The notes under the pieces: model-generated
Database searches by the model: none
The model's input: only the letters and a program-made list of their open reading frames with translations
What the model was told of the DNA's origin: nothing
Source: Pedobacter sp. MC2016-24
GTDB taxonomy: Bacteria; Bacteroidota; Bacteroidia; Sphingobacteriales; Sphingobacteriaceae
Length of the DNA: 64,000 nt
Direction: 5' to 3'
Assembly: GCF_015223055.1 (NCBI RefSeq)
Contig: NZ_JADFBX010000001.1
Location: 1,054,001 to 1,118,000 of the forward strand
Program-made: the position numbers and the translations under genes
In this document: positions 43,915 through 54,339 of the stretch, in pieces
How the letters are laid out: the number at the start of each line of letters is the position of its first letter
How positions within the stretch are numbered: the stretch's first letter is position 1

Positions 43915-45846
43915 CTAATCTCCCTTTCTTGCCAGTTCCACCATCATACTGATCTCATCTACAAGTTCGGAAGGACTCCCCATGTAACCAACTTCAGAAA
44001 AGCGCAGGCTACCATTTTTATCGATCACCATTTTGTGAGGAATAGGCCCGACACCAAAGCTTTTAGAAAACTTTGCGTCTGCATCAAACAACACATTAAA
44101 ATCGAAATTGTGGTCTTTCAGATATTTGGTTACATAAGCCTCATAGTCCTTCATTTTTTCCTGGGTATCTACAAAATAGAATACCACATCTTTGTCATTC
44201 TTATACTTCTCTACAGCCATATTCATACCCGGAAAGGCCGCTTTACAAGGTGCACACCAGGAAGCCCAGAAATCAAGCACCACGACTTTTCCTTTCAAAT
44301 CACTTAGTTTTACCATTTTTCCGCCCCGGTTGCTCTTCACACTAAATTCAGGTAAAGACTGTTTAATCATAGATTTTTTTACTTTGCTTTCCAGTGCAGC
44401 GTCCAGTGTCACATCTTTTAAAGATGCCAGGTAAGCCTCGTAACCAGCTTCACTTTGATGCAGGGCGATGTAGTTTTTCTTCAGCATTTCCAGCATTAAA
44501 GGCGTCACCTGGTTTTTCTTCATGCTGCGCTCCAGTACCAATTGCAACTTATCTTTTTGTCCGGTCCTTTCCAATAAAACAGAGGAGACCTCATTCAGCG
44601 GCGCATTGCCATATTCATATTTCTGCTGCGCAGCACCAGCAAAACCTAAAGCCTGTTCATCTTTATGTAAATGCATCAAGATATCTGCATATACCCCAGC
44701 GTTTCCCATATAAACATCCATAAAGCCATCTGGCTTTAAATCATTGAATTGAAGCAGTCTGCTCATCATCGGCCTTGCATACACATATGCCTCGGCAGCA
44801 GTAAAAGTTTTAAGTGATACATAGGGCACCTGCATGCATTTGTAAAAAATGTTTGCCAAACTCAGAAATGGTGTTTGTGCCACGTATTTTTTAAAGGTCA
44901 CAGAATCCTTTTCTACCGAAGCAATGATGGCAATCGAACTGTAAAACTTAGCATAGTCTATCCGGTTCGCCTGATCAAAGGCACGGTCAGCTTGATCCAT
45001 TGGGAAGCGTTCCAGGAAGCTGATGGTCATGGGCAATAACTTTTTGTAATCCCTTTCTGCACCCATCAATTTGACTGCTGCAAGTTTCTCCGCGTTTTTG
45101 CTTTTAATGGCGTTCGAATCGATGGCGGCAATAACTTTAGCCATGGAATCTGCGGATGTAGAATTTTCCAGAACTTCTGCATATACCCTTTTGATGTTAT
45201 TCAACTCCTTTACGGTTAGATCAGGCAGATTTTTCATCGTTGCAATATCCTTCAGCGCAGCCTTTTTCGCTTGCTCAGGATTCACTTTTTTCAGTACCTT
45301 CAAGTGGGGATAAAAAATATCCCGCTTGCTAGATGGTGCATAGCGAAGCTGCTGCTCCATCCAGTAAACCACTACATCATCGCCAATCAGCAATTTATCT
45401 TTAGTAAAATCAGGAAACAGTTCCGGTACAGACGGGTTTCTCAAAAAAGCCCAGCCAGCATAAGATCCGGGAACATTTTTTCCATCTTTCCCAAAGAGCA
45501 TCCAACCGTAAGCCATATTTTGCCCGATATCTGTTAGTTTTCCGCTTTTAAACTTGAAAGCAACAAAACTTGCATTTTGCGGTAAGCGATAGCTGGCATA
45601 CCAAACGCTATCTTTTTTTTCCAATGTGATGTCGTTCTTTTGCCATTGGTAGTCGCAGAACTGGTAAACTGTAGCAGTAATGTTCTTTTTTCCTGCTAAG
45701 ACTGTACCTTTTGGATTATAGGTAACGCCGATCTGTTCACCGGCAACAGGTTTTTCGGTACTGAGTTTAAAATTTTTGTCCTGTGCAAAAACGGACATCG
45801 TGGTAATTACAAGTGCCAGGGCACTTGTAATGATTAACTTTTTCAT
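43915..45846 (-). CDS. TlpA-like thioredoxin fused to a long helical domain (PUL C)
   Basis: 643 residues, exported (signal peptide to VFAQD). An N-terminal beta-sandwich (about 25-135) and a long helical region with TPR-like character (about 185-490) precede a TlpA thioredoxin domain (about 497-643). Its active site is WASWCAPC (Cys531, Cys534) and the cis-Pro loop is GPIPHK. The architecture differs from the PUL B thioredoxin, although both end a SusCD locus. It is 2 bp from the hydrolase gene and 48 bp after the PKD-like gene. Confidence 0.88.
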   Translation of the reverse strand: MKKLIITSALALVITTMSVFAQDKNFKLSTEKPVAGEQIGVTYNPKGTVLAGKKNITATVYQFCDYQWQKNDITLEKKDSVWYASYRLPQNASFVAFKFKSGKLTDIGQNMAYGWMLFGKDGKNVPGSYAGWAFLRNPSVPELFPDFTKDKLLIGDDVVVYWMEQQLRYAPSSKRDIFYPHLKVLKKVNPEQAKKAALKDIATMKNLPDLTVKELNNIKRVYAEVLENSTSADSMAKVIAAIDSNAIKSKNAEKLAAVKLMGAERDYKKLLPMTISFLERFPMDQADRAFDQANRIDYAKFYSSIAIIASVEKDSVTFKKYVAQTPFLSLANIFYKCMQVPYVSLKTFTAAEAYVYARPMMSRLLQFNDLKPDGFMDVYMGNAGVYADILMHLHKDEQALGFAGAAQQKYEYGNAPLNEVSSVLLERTGQKDKLQLVLERSMKKNQVTPLMLEMLKKNYIALHQSEAGYEAYLASLKDVTLDAALESKVKKSMIKQSLPEFSVKSNRGGKMVKLSDLKGKVVVLDFWASWCAPCKAAFPGMNMAVEKYKNDKDVVFYFVDTQEKMKDYEAYVTKYLKDHNFDFNVLFDADAKFSKSFGVGPIPHKMVIDKNGSLRFSEVGYMGSPSELVDEISMMVELARKGD

Positions 45847-45894
45847 AGTTATGGGTATCTAAAATTTCGTAATAATTGTTTTCTTAAGACCTGC

Positions 45895-47424
45895 TTATCC
45901 GCCGCCTTTACTGGTCATGTCAACCACTTTACCAAAACCTTCAAATTTGTTGAGCAGTTCTGGAATTTTAGATCCCCCGCTAGGGTTAATTCCAAATTCA
46001 TACACCCTGCCAACGTTACCGTCCCAGGTGGCAGCATACAACACCCATCCATCTGTAGTTTGCAAAGAGGTATTCGGTTTTGGTTTAAAAATCTTCATGC
46101 TGGTAATGGTCTCTCCTGCCGGAAAAGCATAGCCTTTAAAAGTTGGAATGGCTGTTGAAGAATCAAAGTTGTACACGTAAATGTCGTGGGCCGTGGCATA
46201 ATAAACCACATTACCATACTCACTTGCCCTGAATATTGTCGCATTGGCAATATCAGGAAGCGCGGTCATGTCATACCTGGCAATCGCCATCAGTCCGTCA
46301 TCTGCTTTGTTAAAATTAGTGACATATAACCAGCGTCCTGTTCCGGTAAGATCTTTGAAAAAGCTGAGCGTATAACTCTGAAAGCCCCTGTCCATATCAA
46401 TCAGCGTTTTTCCGATATTGGTCAGATCAAATGGCTGTGTAGTAGCTGCCGGCGCTCTGAACTCGGCCATCACATTGGAGCTGACCGGATGGATAAACTT
46501 CAATTTCTGATCATCATAAACAGCACCAATGATACTGCTTGATGATGCTTCCGCTATGAAAGGTGCCAGCGAATAGCTTCCGGTAACTGCACCAGGGAAG
46601 ATGTTACCCAATGGATCAGTCGAATTGATAAAATGCATTTTTTTATCATTGATGACCATGTCGTTGAAACTTGTTGAACTCAATACAAATGCCTGCGGAT
46701 TGATCACTGTTCCCGGGCGTAAAAAGATTCCGGCATTTTCACGCATATAGGTGAAGTCAACCCCACTCACCCGTGTTAAATGCGTAGAAGTACCAATAGT
46801 CACCCAGTTTTCTGTTGGTGCCCTTCTGGACGAAGCGATAAACCTTGGTTCGCCAGTGATCGCTTGCCCCTGTGCCTGCGAATAGATATTTTTAATCCAT
46901 TGATTGGCAGTCACGGTAGGTACCGCATTTTTTGTCAGCAAAAAGTCGACATCACTGGTATTGTTCCTGGTGTGTAATACCAATAAACCATAACCTATAT
47001 TGATGTTTGCGGTCACGTTCAGGTTAAACTGGATGTTAGATTTCAGATTCGTTTTGGGATCTGTGACAATCAATTCCAGTTTATAGGGGCCTATCGGATT
47101 TCCAATGGCCGCATTTAGTTTTCTGTTTGTCGAAATCAACTGGGAAACCGGAACTTCAGTTGTGGTTCCTACAATCACTTTATAGAGGAGCCATTGGTAA
47201 GTAAGCCTGGCCGTATCCGCAACTGGAAAGCTAATTCCCGGTTCAATTTTTATGGTTGAATATCTGGGTACTGTATAAGTGCCTGCGACACGAGTGGTAT
47301 CAATCATCGGTACCCCCGTATTTACGTAGCTGTAATTCCCAAGGTCTTTTTTACAGGCAAAGGTCATCAACACCAATAAGCCGATCAGGGCAGCATTGGT
47401 ATAATTATATATCTTATTTTTCAT
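45895..47424 (-). CDS. PKD-like family lipoprotein (PUL C)
   Basis: 509 residues with lipid Cys24 in LMTFACKKD. The first 150 residues contain a PKD-like segment (LTYQWLLYKV, GPYKLELIVTDPKTN). The rest is repetitive beta structure of propeller type (GYGLLVLHTRN, IIGAVYDDQKL, GRWLYVTNFNKADDG, DGWVLYAATWDGNVGRVYEF). It is probably a surface binding protein associated with the SusCD complex. It is 18 bp after the DUF4843 gene. Confidence 0.82.
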   Translation of the reverse strand: MKNKIYNYTNAALIGLLVLMTFACKKDLGNYSYVNTGVPMIDTTRVAGTYTVPRYSTIKIEPGISFPVADTARLTYQWLLYKVIVGTTTEVPVSQLISTNRKLNAAIGNPIGPYKLELIVTDPKTNLKSNIQFNLNVTANINIGYGLLVLHTRNNTSDVDFLLTKNAVPTVTANQWIKNIYSQAQGQAITGEPRFIASSRRAPTENWVTIGTSTHLTRVSGVDFTYMRENAGIFLRPGTVINPQAFVLSSTSFNDMVINDKKMHFINSTDPLGNIFPGAVTGSYSLAPFIAEASSSSIIGAVYDDQKLKFIHPVSSNVMAEFRAPAATTQPFDLTNIGKTLIDMDRGFQSYTLSFFKDLTGTGRWLYVTNFNKADDGLMAIARYDMTALPDIANATIFRASEYGNVVYYATAHDIYVYNFDSSTAIPTFKGYAFPAGETITSMKIFKPKPNTSLQTTDGWVLYAATWDGNVGRVYEFGINPSGGSKIPELLNKFEGFGKVVDMTSKGGG

Positions 47425-47442
47425 CCTTTTCTATCTAGTACT

Positions 47443-48201
47443 TTAATTAGGAAATGTAACGAGCAGCCCATTTTCGTCTGTCAGCGGTGTAGCATGCGTA
47501 TTATTGTATGCAACTAATGCCTCCTTCATCCTGTTTTTCAGGTCTGTCATCATGGCAAAGGAGTATTCTCCCGGAGCCAAAGGCACACGTGCGCTCTGCT
47601 GTAGTGCAAAATCGCTTACTCCAAGTATGTCAATAATAAAACGATATTTTGCAGTACTATAAGTACCGAAAAAGTTAATCAGGCCTAGTCCGCCTTCCCA
47701 ATTGGCCGGCTTCACCAGATTGTCACTCCACAGGACCGTAAAGAAATTATCTTCTACTACCCCAGGCTTAAAATCGCTGGTTTCTGCGATGCTTAAATTG
47801 AGCTGAACAGTTTTGGTTTTGATGTCACTGGTACGATACAACAATACGTACAAATAGCCTTCAACTGCTCCGGCTTTCACGATACCATTAATGAAATCAA
47901 AATTTGTTCCTTCGACAGCAGTACTGCCCTCTGCAATCATTTTACCCCGCACTACACGATCATAATCTTTAGGAAAGCCCATCGTTTTCACCTTGATCTT
48001 TACCGTATCCATGAGAATGCTGGATGGTACTTTCAGGAAAGAATAAGACTTATTGGTGATCCTCGTTTTAAGCAGATCGGTTGCCCGTTCAAAAAAGTAA
48101 ACCTGTGGACTGTCGACATAAGGTTCAAGGCTTTTATTGCAGGCGAATAATGCCATGGTCAGCAATGCAAACAGTACATATTTTGGAGTTAAGTTCTTCA
48201 T
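47443..48201 (-). CDS. DUF4843-type lipoprotein (PUL C)
   Basis: I start at the ATG at 48201 (MKNLTPKYVLF, 252 residues), 10 bp after the susD stop; an upstream ATG at 48222 would overlap susD. Lipid Cys21 in ALFACNKS. The mature protein is beta-rich with DTVKIKVKTMG, EGTNFDF and a C-terminal helical segment, as in DUF4843 proteins that accompany SusCD pairs. Its molecular role is not known; a surface accessory role is inferred from context. Confidence 0.8.
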   Translation of the reverse strand: MKNLTPKYVLFALLTMALFACNKSLEPYVDSPQVYFFERATDLLKTRITNKSYSFLKVPSSILMDTVKIKVKTMGFPKDYDRVVRGKMIAEGSTAVEGTNFDFINGIVKAGAVEGYLYVLLYRTSDIKTKTVQLNLSIAETSDFKPGVVEDNFFTVLWSDNLVKPANWEGGLGLINFFGTYSTAKYRFIIDILGVSDFALQQSARVPLAPGEYSFAMMTDLKNRMKEALVAYNNTHATPLTDENGLLVTFPN

Positions 48202-48211
48202 GATTTTAAAA

Positions 48212-49606
48212 TTAGTTACCATATTTCAATTCATCTTCAGGCAAAGGAAGCACGTAGATCGCGTTGCTACCTACTACCGCGGTATACGCTATAGTTGGAG
48301 AATTCACCCGCTTGTAATAATAGAACAGCTGACCTTCAGCTATAAATTCGCGACGGTATTCTCTGTAGATCTGGTTTTGTAACTCCTGATTGCTCGTGGT
48401 AACGGCAACGTCAGCAGTCTGATTTCTCGCCCTTCTTACAGCGTTCAGATAAGCGACAGCCCTGGTTTTATCTACGCCGATCAGACATTCTGAAGCGATG
48501 TAATACATTTCAGAAACCCGGATGACCGGCATTTTGTACATGAAATTTATAAATGAATTGGCTACAGGCGTATATTTCGTGCTGTATCTGTAAACACCAC
48601 CTGGATTTTCTGATAAATAGAGAAAACGGTAATCTGAACCGATGCCATCAAAATCTGCTGCATATTCTGCCGATAATTTAGCAAGGCGATTGGTTTCCGT
48701 ACCAAAGTAGCTGGCTGTATACGTATGCAGGTCATTGATGTTTAGCGAAAATATGAGTTCAGAATTGTATACCCGATCCTGCCCGGTTGTGATGTTCGCA
48801 ACAGCAGCAAAAGGAAATACTTTGGAATTGATCACTTCTTCTGCGCACTTTAGGGCATTTACCAGATCACCCGCGTACAGATAAACCCTGGCCTGCAAAG
48901 CCTTAACCGCATAATAATTGAATTTATAACTCCGGTCTCTTAAATAATTGTTTGTAACCGTATTTCCGGGTACAATCGGATCTGAAGTTTTGAGCAATGC
49001 TTCTGCCGCATTCAGGTCGGCAATGACTTTCCCAATCACATCTTTTACACTTGTTCTCGGCGTATTCTGCGTTACAAACTTTGTTACATAAGGAATGGCT
49101 AGCGCATCCATCCCACCAGCAGAAGCAGGTGCAGGCGCATACAAGCGCAACAAATCAAAATGCATAAATGCCCTCAATCCAAGCGCTTCTCCTTTGATGA
49201 CATTGTAGTTGGGACCGGTAAAAGCCGGTAAATCTGTCCTATCCAGATTCTCGATCAGGTTATTGGCATTGGCAATACCATTATACATGTCTTTCCAAAC
49301 CGCAACCGTTCTGGTTTTGACACTGTCCAGCGCATAATTATAGGTATTGAAATTGGTGTAAAAACCGGTAATCTGGCTGTACTGGCGACCAAGCACATCG
49401 ATCATTCCAAAGGTAAGTTCCTTTCCGTACAAGCTTTTAGCGGTCAGCTTCACATAAACCCCGGTCAGCGCATTCTGATAACCACTCTCATCCTTAAATG
49501 CTACGTCAGATTCTACCTGGGTTTTAGGTTTAACATCCAGGAATTTTTTGCAAGCGCCCAGATGCAGGGCCAGCATTGCAATAACGATATAATAGATTCT
49601 CTTCAT
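48212..49606 (-). CDS. SusD-family lipoprotein of PUL C
   Basis: 464 residues with lipid Cys19 in HLGACKKFLD. Typical elements include IKGEALGLRAFMHFDLLRLYAPAP, VSEMYYIASECLIGVDKTRAVAYLNAVRRAR and YREYRREFIAEGQLFYYYKR. It starts 11 bp after the susC stop. The full-length lid protein pairs with the STN-SusC of this locus. Confidence 0.94.
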   Translation of the reverse strand: MKRIYYIVIAMLALHLGACKKFLDVKPKTQVESDVAFKDESGYQNALTGVYVKLTAKSLYGKELTFGMIDVLGRQYSQITGFYTNFNTYNYALDSVKTRTVAVWKDMYNGIANANNLIENLDRTDLPAFTGPNYNVIKGEALGLRAFMHFDLLRLYAPAPASAGGMDALAIPYVTKFVTQNTPRTSVKDVIGKVIADLNAAEALLKTSDPIVPGNTVTNNYLRDRSYKFNYYAVKALQARVYLYAGDLVNALKCAEEVINSKVFPFAAVANITTGQDRVYNSELIFSLNINDLHTYTASYFGTETNRLAKLSAEYAADFDGIGSDYRFLYLSENPGGVYRYSTKYTPVANSFINFMYKMPVIRVSEMYYIASECLIGVDKTRAVAYLNAVRRARNQTADVAVTTSNQELQNQIYREYRREFIAEGQLFYYYKRVNSPTIAYTAVVGSNAIYVLPLPEDELKYGN

Positions 49607-49617
49607 GTGGTTTTAAA

Positions 49618-52600
49618 TTAAAATGAAGCCTGTAAAGACAATGAAATGGTACGTGCAAAAGGATAATCCAATCCACGCTCTGTTTTAACTGTAGAAAAAC
49701 GCGCAAGATCATTTAAGTTGACACTGGCTGAGATTCTGTTGGCTTTGTTTGGACCTAAAAATTTCAGTTTATTAAACTCATAGCCAAAACTGATTGAAGA
49801 CAAAGCCAGCTCATTAAAATCCTGAACGAACCGGGAACTCAGCTGCGTGGTACTCAAATCTGCAATATCCTTATATAAAGCGGCTTGTCCCGGCGTTTTC
49901 CAGCGGTCATTTAATGCCCTGACATCCACATTATAGGCAAAATCAACATTTTCCACCCGTTCTGCCAGGGTGCTGTTATAAACTTGTCCGCCCAACCTCA
50001 CCGTAAATGCAAAGCCCGCGGTGAAATCACCAAAACGCATGTTACTTCCAAAGGTTCCGGTAATGCCCGGATTGGAATCACCACTGTTTACCAGATCATC
50101 GGTTGAATAGATATACGTTTGTGTGCCATTGGCCTTTTCATAAATTTCACGACCATTTGACGGATCGATACCCAATGATTTCACCGCCCAGATGGTGCTC
50201 ATCGATTGATTGGGTACATACCTGGCGTATGGACGCTGCAACCTTAATCTTCTATCTTCCAGGGATTCGCCAGGTCTTTGTGCAGCATTGTCATTTGCAG
50301 CATTCAGTTCCAATATGGCATCCGAAACTTTGCGGATTTTATTGGTAGAATGTGCAACGTTGGCAAAAACGCTCAAAGATTTCCGATTCGCATTCAGGAT
50401 ATTCATATTCACTGCGGCCTGGTACCCCTTGTTTCTCACCTCTCCGATATTCTCCTTATAACTGGCAAAACCCAATGAAGGCGGCGTGATCTGATCGGTT
50501 AACAAACCTTTGGTGTCTTTAATAAAATAGTCAAAGCGTACGCTCAGCTTTTTAAACAGGAATACGTCTAAACCAATGTTTTTATCCAGCACTTTTTGCC
50601 ATTGTAAATCTTCATTGGGAAGTCCCATCAACTGCAATGCAATATCCCCATTGTAATTTTGACTGGTATTGTACTGATAAGTAGCAATAGATAAATAGCC
50701 ATTTGAAATTGGTGAGCCCGTATTTCCAACACTGGCCCTCAATTTTAACTGATCAATAAAGGTTAATGGCTTCATCCAGGATTCATTGTGGAGATTCCAG
50801 CCAATACCGAAGGAAGAAAAAGATCCCCAACGGTTATTTGCACCAAATTGCGAGCTTGCATTGTTGCGGTAAGATACGTCCGCCAGAAAACGATTGTCGT
50901 ACGAATAGTTTAGTGCTGAAGTTAATGCAATGGTATGTATGGTATTTTCAGAACCTGTTGCCTTAGAGCCTGCCCGGAACTGGTTACCAAAAGCGATGTC
51001 ATCGATATTGTCGTTCGGGAAACCCACCATGGTAAAACCGTTACTCTCATTACTATTGGTATTGATCGAAGCAATTGCGTTGGCAAAGATCTGACTTTTA
51101 CCAAACTGGAGGTTGTATGCAGCACCAAGATCGGAGCTCAGGATATTTTGTTTGCCATTTGTTTTCGTATATTCTCCCCGGTTTTGATACTCCGCTGAAC
51201 TTGGCTGTATCCCTAAATACTTGCTATGACTGGCAGGAAGGAAATAATCTGTTCCATTATTTTGAGATGTGATCCCCAGGCGACCGGTTAAACGCAGGTT
51301 CTTCTGTACCGACCACTCCGCATAAAAGTTCTCGGTAATACTTCTGTAGTTGCTGTTGTCCTTTGTATTCAGACCAGCATCATACAAAGGATTTCTTACC
51401 GTCCTTGAAAATCCCTGGTAACTTGGAATCAATACGCCGGCATCATCGGTCATGCGCCAGTAGGGATTCATTTTCGCATATTCACTGAATGACCCGTACC
51501 TGGAATTCACCGCTTTGTTATTGTCGACAGTTAAGATGTTATTGAAGGCAAAGTTTTTAATCCGGTAACGCAAATTGATACTTCCGGATAGCGTTTTACG
51601 GGAAGATCCGATCATGACACCGGAAATGTTGTTATAATTTAAATTTGCCGAATAACGCATGGCATTGTCGCCACCTTCCAGGTTTACCGAATGTTGCTGG
51701 CCGTAGCCGTTTTGCAAGGGTTGAGATAACCAATAGGTGTCTACACCGTCCAGCGCGGCTTTCTGATTTTGCGTATATTGCCTCAGCAAACTTGCCTGCA
51801 TATCCGGAAAAGGAGAAGTATACATACCGGCCAGGCTTTCTGCCTGCACTTTTTCAAGGGAATTGGTCAGGTGATAACTACTCAGGTCTGGAGCTGTGAT
51901 GTTCAAACTGCCTCTGTAAGATACACGCAAGGCCCCTGCCTCTGGTGTAATGGTCTCGATCACCACCACCCCATTTCCGGCTTTGGCACCATAAATCGCT
52001 TTTGCAGATGCATCCTTTAACAGCGTAACGCTTTTAATCATATTGATGTTCAGATCAAAAACACGTTGCAGGGTAGCTTCAAAACCATCCAAGATAAATA
52101 GCGGCTGGTTTGGCTGATTGGCGTATTCTGAGTTTAAGTCGGGTATCCCGGTCTGCCCACGTAGCTGAATGTCAGGTAAGCGGTTCGGATCGGAACCAAA
52201 GCTATTGCTTTCAATGATCTGAAATGAGGGGTCCAGGATGGCCAGGCCTTTCAACACATTCTGATTGGTGACTACCTGTAACTGAGCACCTGAAAACGTA
52301 GAGGTGGCTCCCGTAAAAGTACCGGCTTTGCGTTCAAACAACCCGTTGTTAATGACTACCTCATCCAGATTTTTCTGGTCGACCTGCAATTGAATCATTT
52401 TATAGGCACCACTTTTAAAAGTTACCCGTTTGGTCAGATACCCCAGGTATCTGATTTCAAGTACAGCGTTAGAATCTGGGATACCAATGCTATAAGAGCC
52501 CGTATTGTCTGTCGTGACACCGATTTTGCTGTCTACTACCCAGATACTGGCACCAGGAATTCCTACTTTATGCTCATCGATGACCTTTCCAGAAATTTGG

Positions 52601-53064
52601 ATGGCAATTTTTGTTTGAATGGGATTAGCGTAGAAGTTTTTATCATTTAAAGGGCTTGATGTTTCTGATTTTTTGGTGATTACAATATGTCTGTTTACCT
52701 GTTTAAAACTTAAAGAAGAATTTGCCAGCAATGCTGCCAGCAGTTTATCCAGTGTAGTGGTCGTTTCTACCAGATTGAGTTTTCCAATCTCCCGGATTTC
52801 TTCATTCCGGTAAAGGAAATGAAATGGCGTTTGCTTTTCAATTTTTTCCAGGGCCTCGGCCAGGCTTTCCTTATTCAATTTCAACTTAACCTGTACCTCT
52901 TCCATATGTTGTCCTTTAACATTGGAGGCGATCAGCAGTTGTGCTGAGATCGTAATTGTCAGAATGATAAACGAAGTAATACGCATAAAATCAATCAGGA
53001 TTTTTTTATTTATACGGCGGACATACCCGTCCCCGCATTTAGCTGCAATTGCAGAAAAATTCAT
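49618..53064 (-). CDS. STN-domain SusC transducer of PUL C
   Basis: 1148 residues from the ATG at 53064. The Met at residue 27 (52986, MRITSFIILTITISAQ) is an alternative that begins directly at the signal peptide, but long basic leaders are usual in this subfamily. The STN domain covers about 56-132, the carboxypeptidase-regulatory-like domain about 155-230, and the TonB-box region KNLDEVVINNG lies at 231-241. Plug and barrel follow, ending SLQASF. Separated from fecR by 163 bp holding a hairpin (53117-53143). It imports and senses the unknown cargo of PUL C. Confidence 0.94.
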   Translation of the reverse strand: MNFSAIAAKCGDGYVRRINKKILIDFMRITSFIILTITISAQLLIASNVKGQHMEEVQVKLKLNKESLAEALEKIEKQTPFHFLYRNEEIREIGKLNLVETTTTLDKLLAALLANSSLSFKQVNRHIVITKKSETSSPLNDKNFYANPIQTKIAIQISGKVIDEHKVGIPGASIWVVDSKIGVTTDNTGSYSIGIPDSNAVLEIRYLGYLTKRVTFKSGAYKMIQLQVDQKNLDEVVINNGLFERKAGTFTGATSTFSGAQLQVVTNQNVLKGLAILDPSFQIIESNSFGSDPNRLPDIQLRGQTGIPDLNSEYANQPNQPLFILDGFEATLQRVFDLNINMIKSVTLLKDASAKAIYGAKAGNGVVVIETITPEAGALRVSYRGSLNITAPDLSSYHLTNSLEKVQAESLAGMYTSPFPDMQASLLRQYTQNQKAALDGVDTYWLSQPLQNGYGQQHSVNLEGGDNAMRYSANLNYNNISGVMIGSSRKTLSGSINLRYRIKNFAFNNILTVDNNKAVNSRYGSFSEYAKMNPYWRMTDDAGVLIPSYQGFSRTVRNPLYDAGLNTKDNSNYRSITENFYAEWSVQKNLRLTGRLGITSQNNGTDYFLPASHSKYLGIQPSSAEYQNRGEYTKTNGKQNILSSDLGAAYNLQFGKSQIFANAIASINTNSNESNGFTMVGFPNDNIDDIAFGNQFRAGSKATGSENTIHTIALTSALNYSYDNRFLADVSYRNNASSQFGANNRWGSFSSFGIGWNLHNESWMKPLTFIDQLKLRASVGNTGSPISNGYLSIATYQYNTSQNYNGDIALQLMGLPNEDLQWQKVLDKNIGLDVFLFKKLSVRFDYFIKDTKGLLTDQITPPSLGFASYKENIGEVRNKGYQAAVNMNILNANRKSLSVFANVAHSTNKIRKVSDAILELNAANDNAAQRPGESLEDRRLRLQRPYARYVPNQSMSTIWAVKSLGIDPSNGREIYEKANGTQTYIYSTDDLVNSGDSNPGITGTFGSNMRFGDFTAGFAFTVRLGGQVYNSTLAERVENVDFAYNVDVRALNDRWKTPGQAALYKDIADLSTTQLSSRFVQDFNELALSSISFGYEFNKLKFLGPNKANRISASVNLNDLARFSTVKTERGLDYPFARTISLSLQASF

Positions 53065-53116
53065 ATATTCGAATGTTGGTGTGATTTAAATACCTTATGA
53101 GAATTACATTAAAACA

Positions 53117-53143
53117 GGGCGTATAATCCCTCTGGGATTGCCC
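53117..53143 (-). other. Hairpin between fecR and susC of PUL C
   Basis: AATCCC and GGGATT pair around a TCT loop, and flanking GGGC and GCCC extend the stem across a 4-nt bulge. The position, after fecR and before susC, matches the stronger hairpin in PUL A at 30733-30758, suggesting attenuation between regulator and transporter genes. Confidence 0.4.
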
Positions 53144-53227
53144 GTGAGGTTCTGCAATAGTTCCATACCGCAAATATGTAGCTATAGCAGACCTTATTAT
53201 TATGATGGTCCTGGTCTGTTCATTTGA

Positions 53228-54196
53228 TTAGTTTTTTGGTTTAATTGTTACTTGTTTAGTGATTTGATCGTATGTATACACTGCATTGTTAAAATCACAA
53301 ATCAGTGTTAAAAAATCTGTAAGGTTTTGCTTTTCAAAAAGTGTGGTGGTAAAATGTTGTTGTGCAAGTACCGGATTACTGATGGTTACCTTCACGTCAA
53401 AACGCTCCTGTAACAAGAGTGCCGCATTACTAAAGGTGATGTCTTTAAAGGAGAGGTCTTTCTCTCTCCAGGACACCGTCTTTTCTGCATTGGTATCGTT
53501 TAAAGTAGCCAGGTCAGACTGAAGATCGTATACCACCTGCTTATTCGGTGTCAGCGTACCCAGTGTCCGGCCGTCTTTATTGACTACGACTTTACCTCTG
53601 ATCACTGTTACGGTAACATGACCGCTTCTGGAATCGATGTCAAAAGCAGTCCCCAAAACCTGGGTATTTACTTTTCCCGTACGTACAATAAATGGCTGAT
53701 TGTTCAGGTGTTTGATATCAAAAAAAGCTTTCCCCGTCAGAAATACCTCCCGAATGGCTTTACCTTCAAAACTGTCGGCATACTTTAACTGACTTCCGGC
53801 GCTAAGGATTACAGTACTCCCATCAGGCAGCTGGATCAGGTCATTGGTTTTTGATGAAACCTGGTTTTGCCGGGCAATCAGCTTCTCCGAAACAGATGTA
53901 CCCTTGTTAATCAGCAACAACGCAATTCCAGCAACCATAACCAGTACCGCAGCCGCCGCGATCACAGGTTTCCAGCCCGTACGGAGTTTCTTAACAGGAA
54001 CTGTAGTATCAATGGCACGGTTTATCGATTCAAACAACAGGACTCCACGGGCATCCTCGCTCCCCATTTCTTCCTGGGTCCAAACTTTCCTGGTCTGAAA
54101 ATGATTAAAATAACGGTTGTATGCTTCGAGTTCCTGGTCGTTTGCAGTACCATCATTTATTTTATCTGTCAACTGAAAAAATTCTTCGCGCTTCAT
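53228..54196 (-). CDS. FecR-family anti-sigma factor of PUL C
   Basis: 322 residues: short cytoplasmic part (1-75), membrane segment about 77-97, FecR domain about 112-215 (IQLPDGSTVILSAGSQL, LTGKAFFDIKHLNNQPF, VNTQVLGTAFDI) and DUF4974-type C-terminus about 245-322. It lies 143 bp after the sigma gene, a wider gap than in PULs A and B. Confidence 0.93.
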   Translation of the reverse strand: MKREEFFQLTDKINDGTANDQELEAYNRYFNHFQTRKVWTQEEMGSEDARGVLLFESINRAIDTTVPVKKLRTGWKPVIAAAAVLVMVAGIALLLINKGTSVSEKLIARQNQVSSKTNDLIQLPDGSTVILSAGSQLKYADSFEGKAIREVFLTGKAFFDIKHLNNQPFIVRTGKVNTQVLGTAFDIDSRSGHVTVTVIRGKVVVNKDGRTLGTLTPNKQVVYDLQSDLATLNDTNAEKTVSWREKDLSFKDITFSNAALLLQERFDVKVTISNPVLAQQHFTTTLFEKQNLTDFLTLICDFNNAVYTYDQITKQVTIKPKN

Positions 54197-54339
54197 TAAA
54201 ATGTTCCTTTAAAAGGGTCAATATCAAATATTGTTTCCCCATTTATATATAAGGCACTTCAAAGCTCCCTACCCCCACAAGCGAAATGAAAAAAATACAA
54301 ATTATTTAAGCCTGAACAGAAAAGCCGGCTATGGATAGA

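Noticed and set aside
47443..48222. Longer DUF4843 frame starting at 48222
   Set aside because: It overlaps the susD stop and precedes the natural lipoprotein signal peptide by seven unlikely residues.
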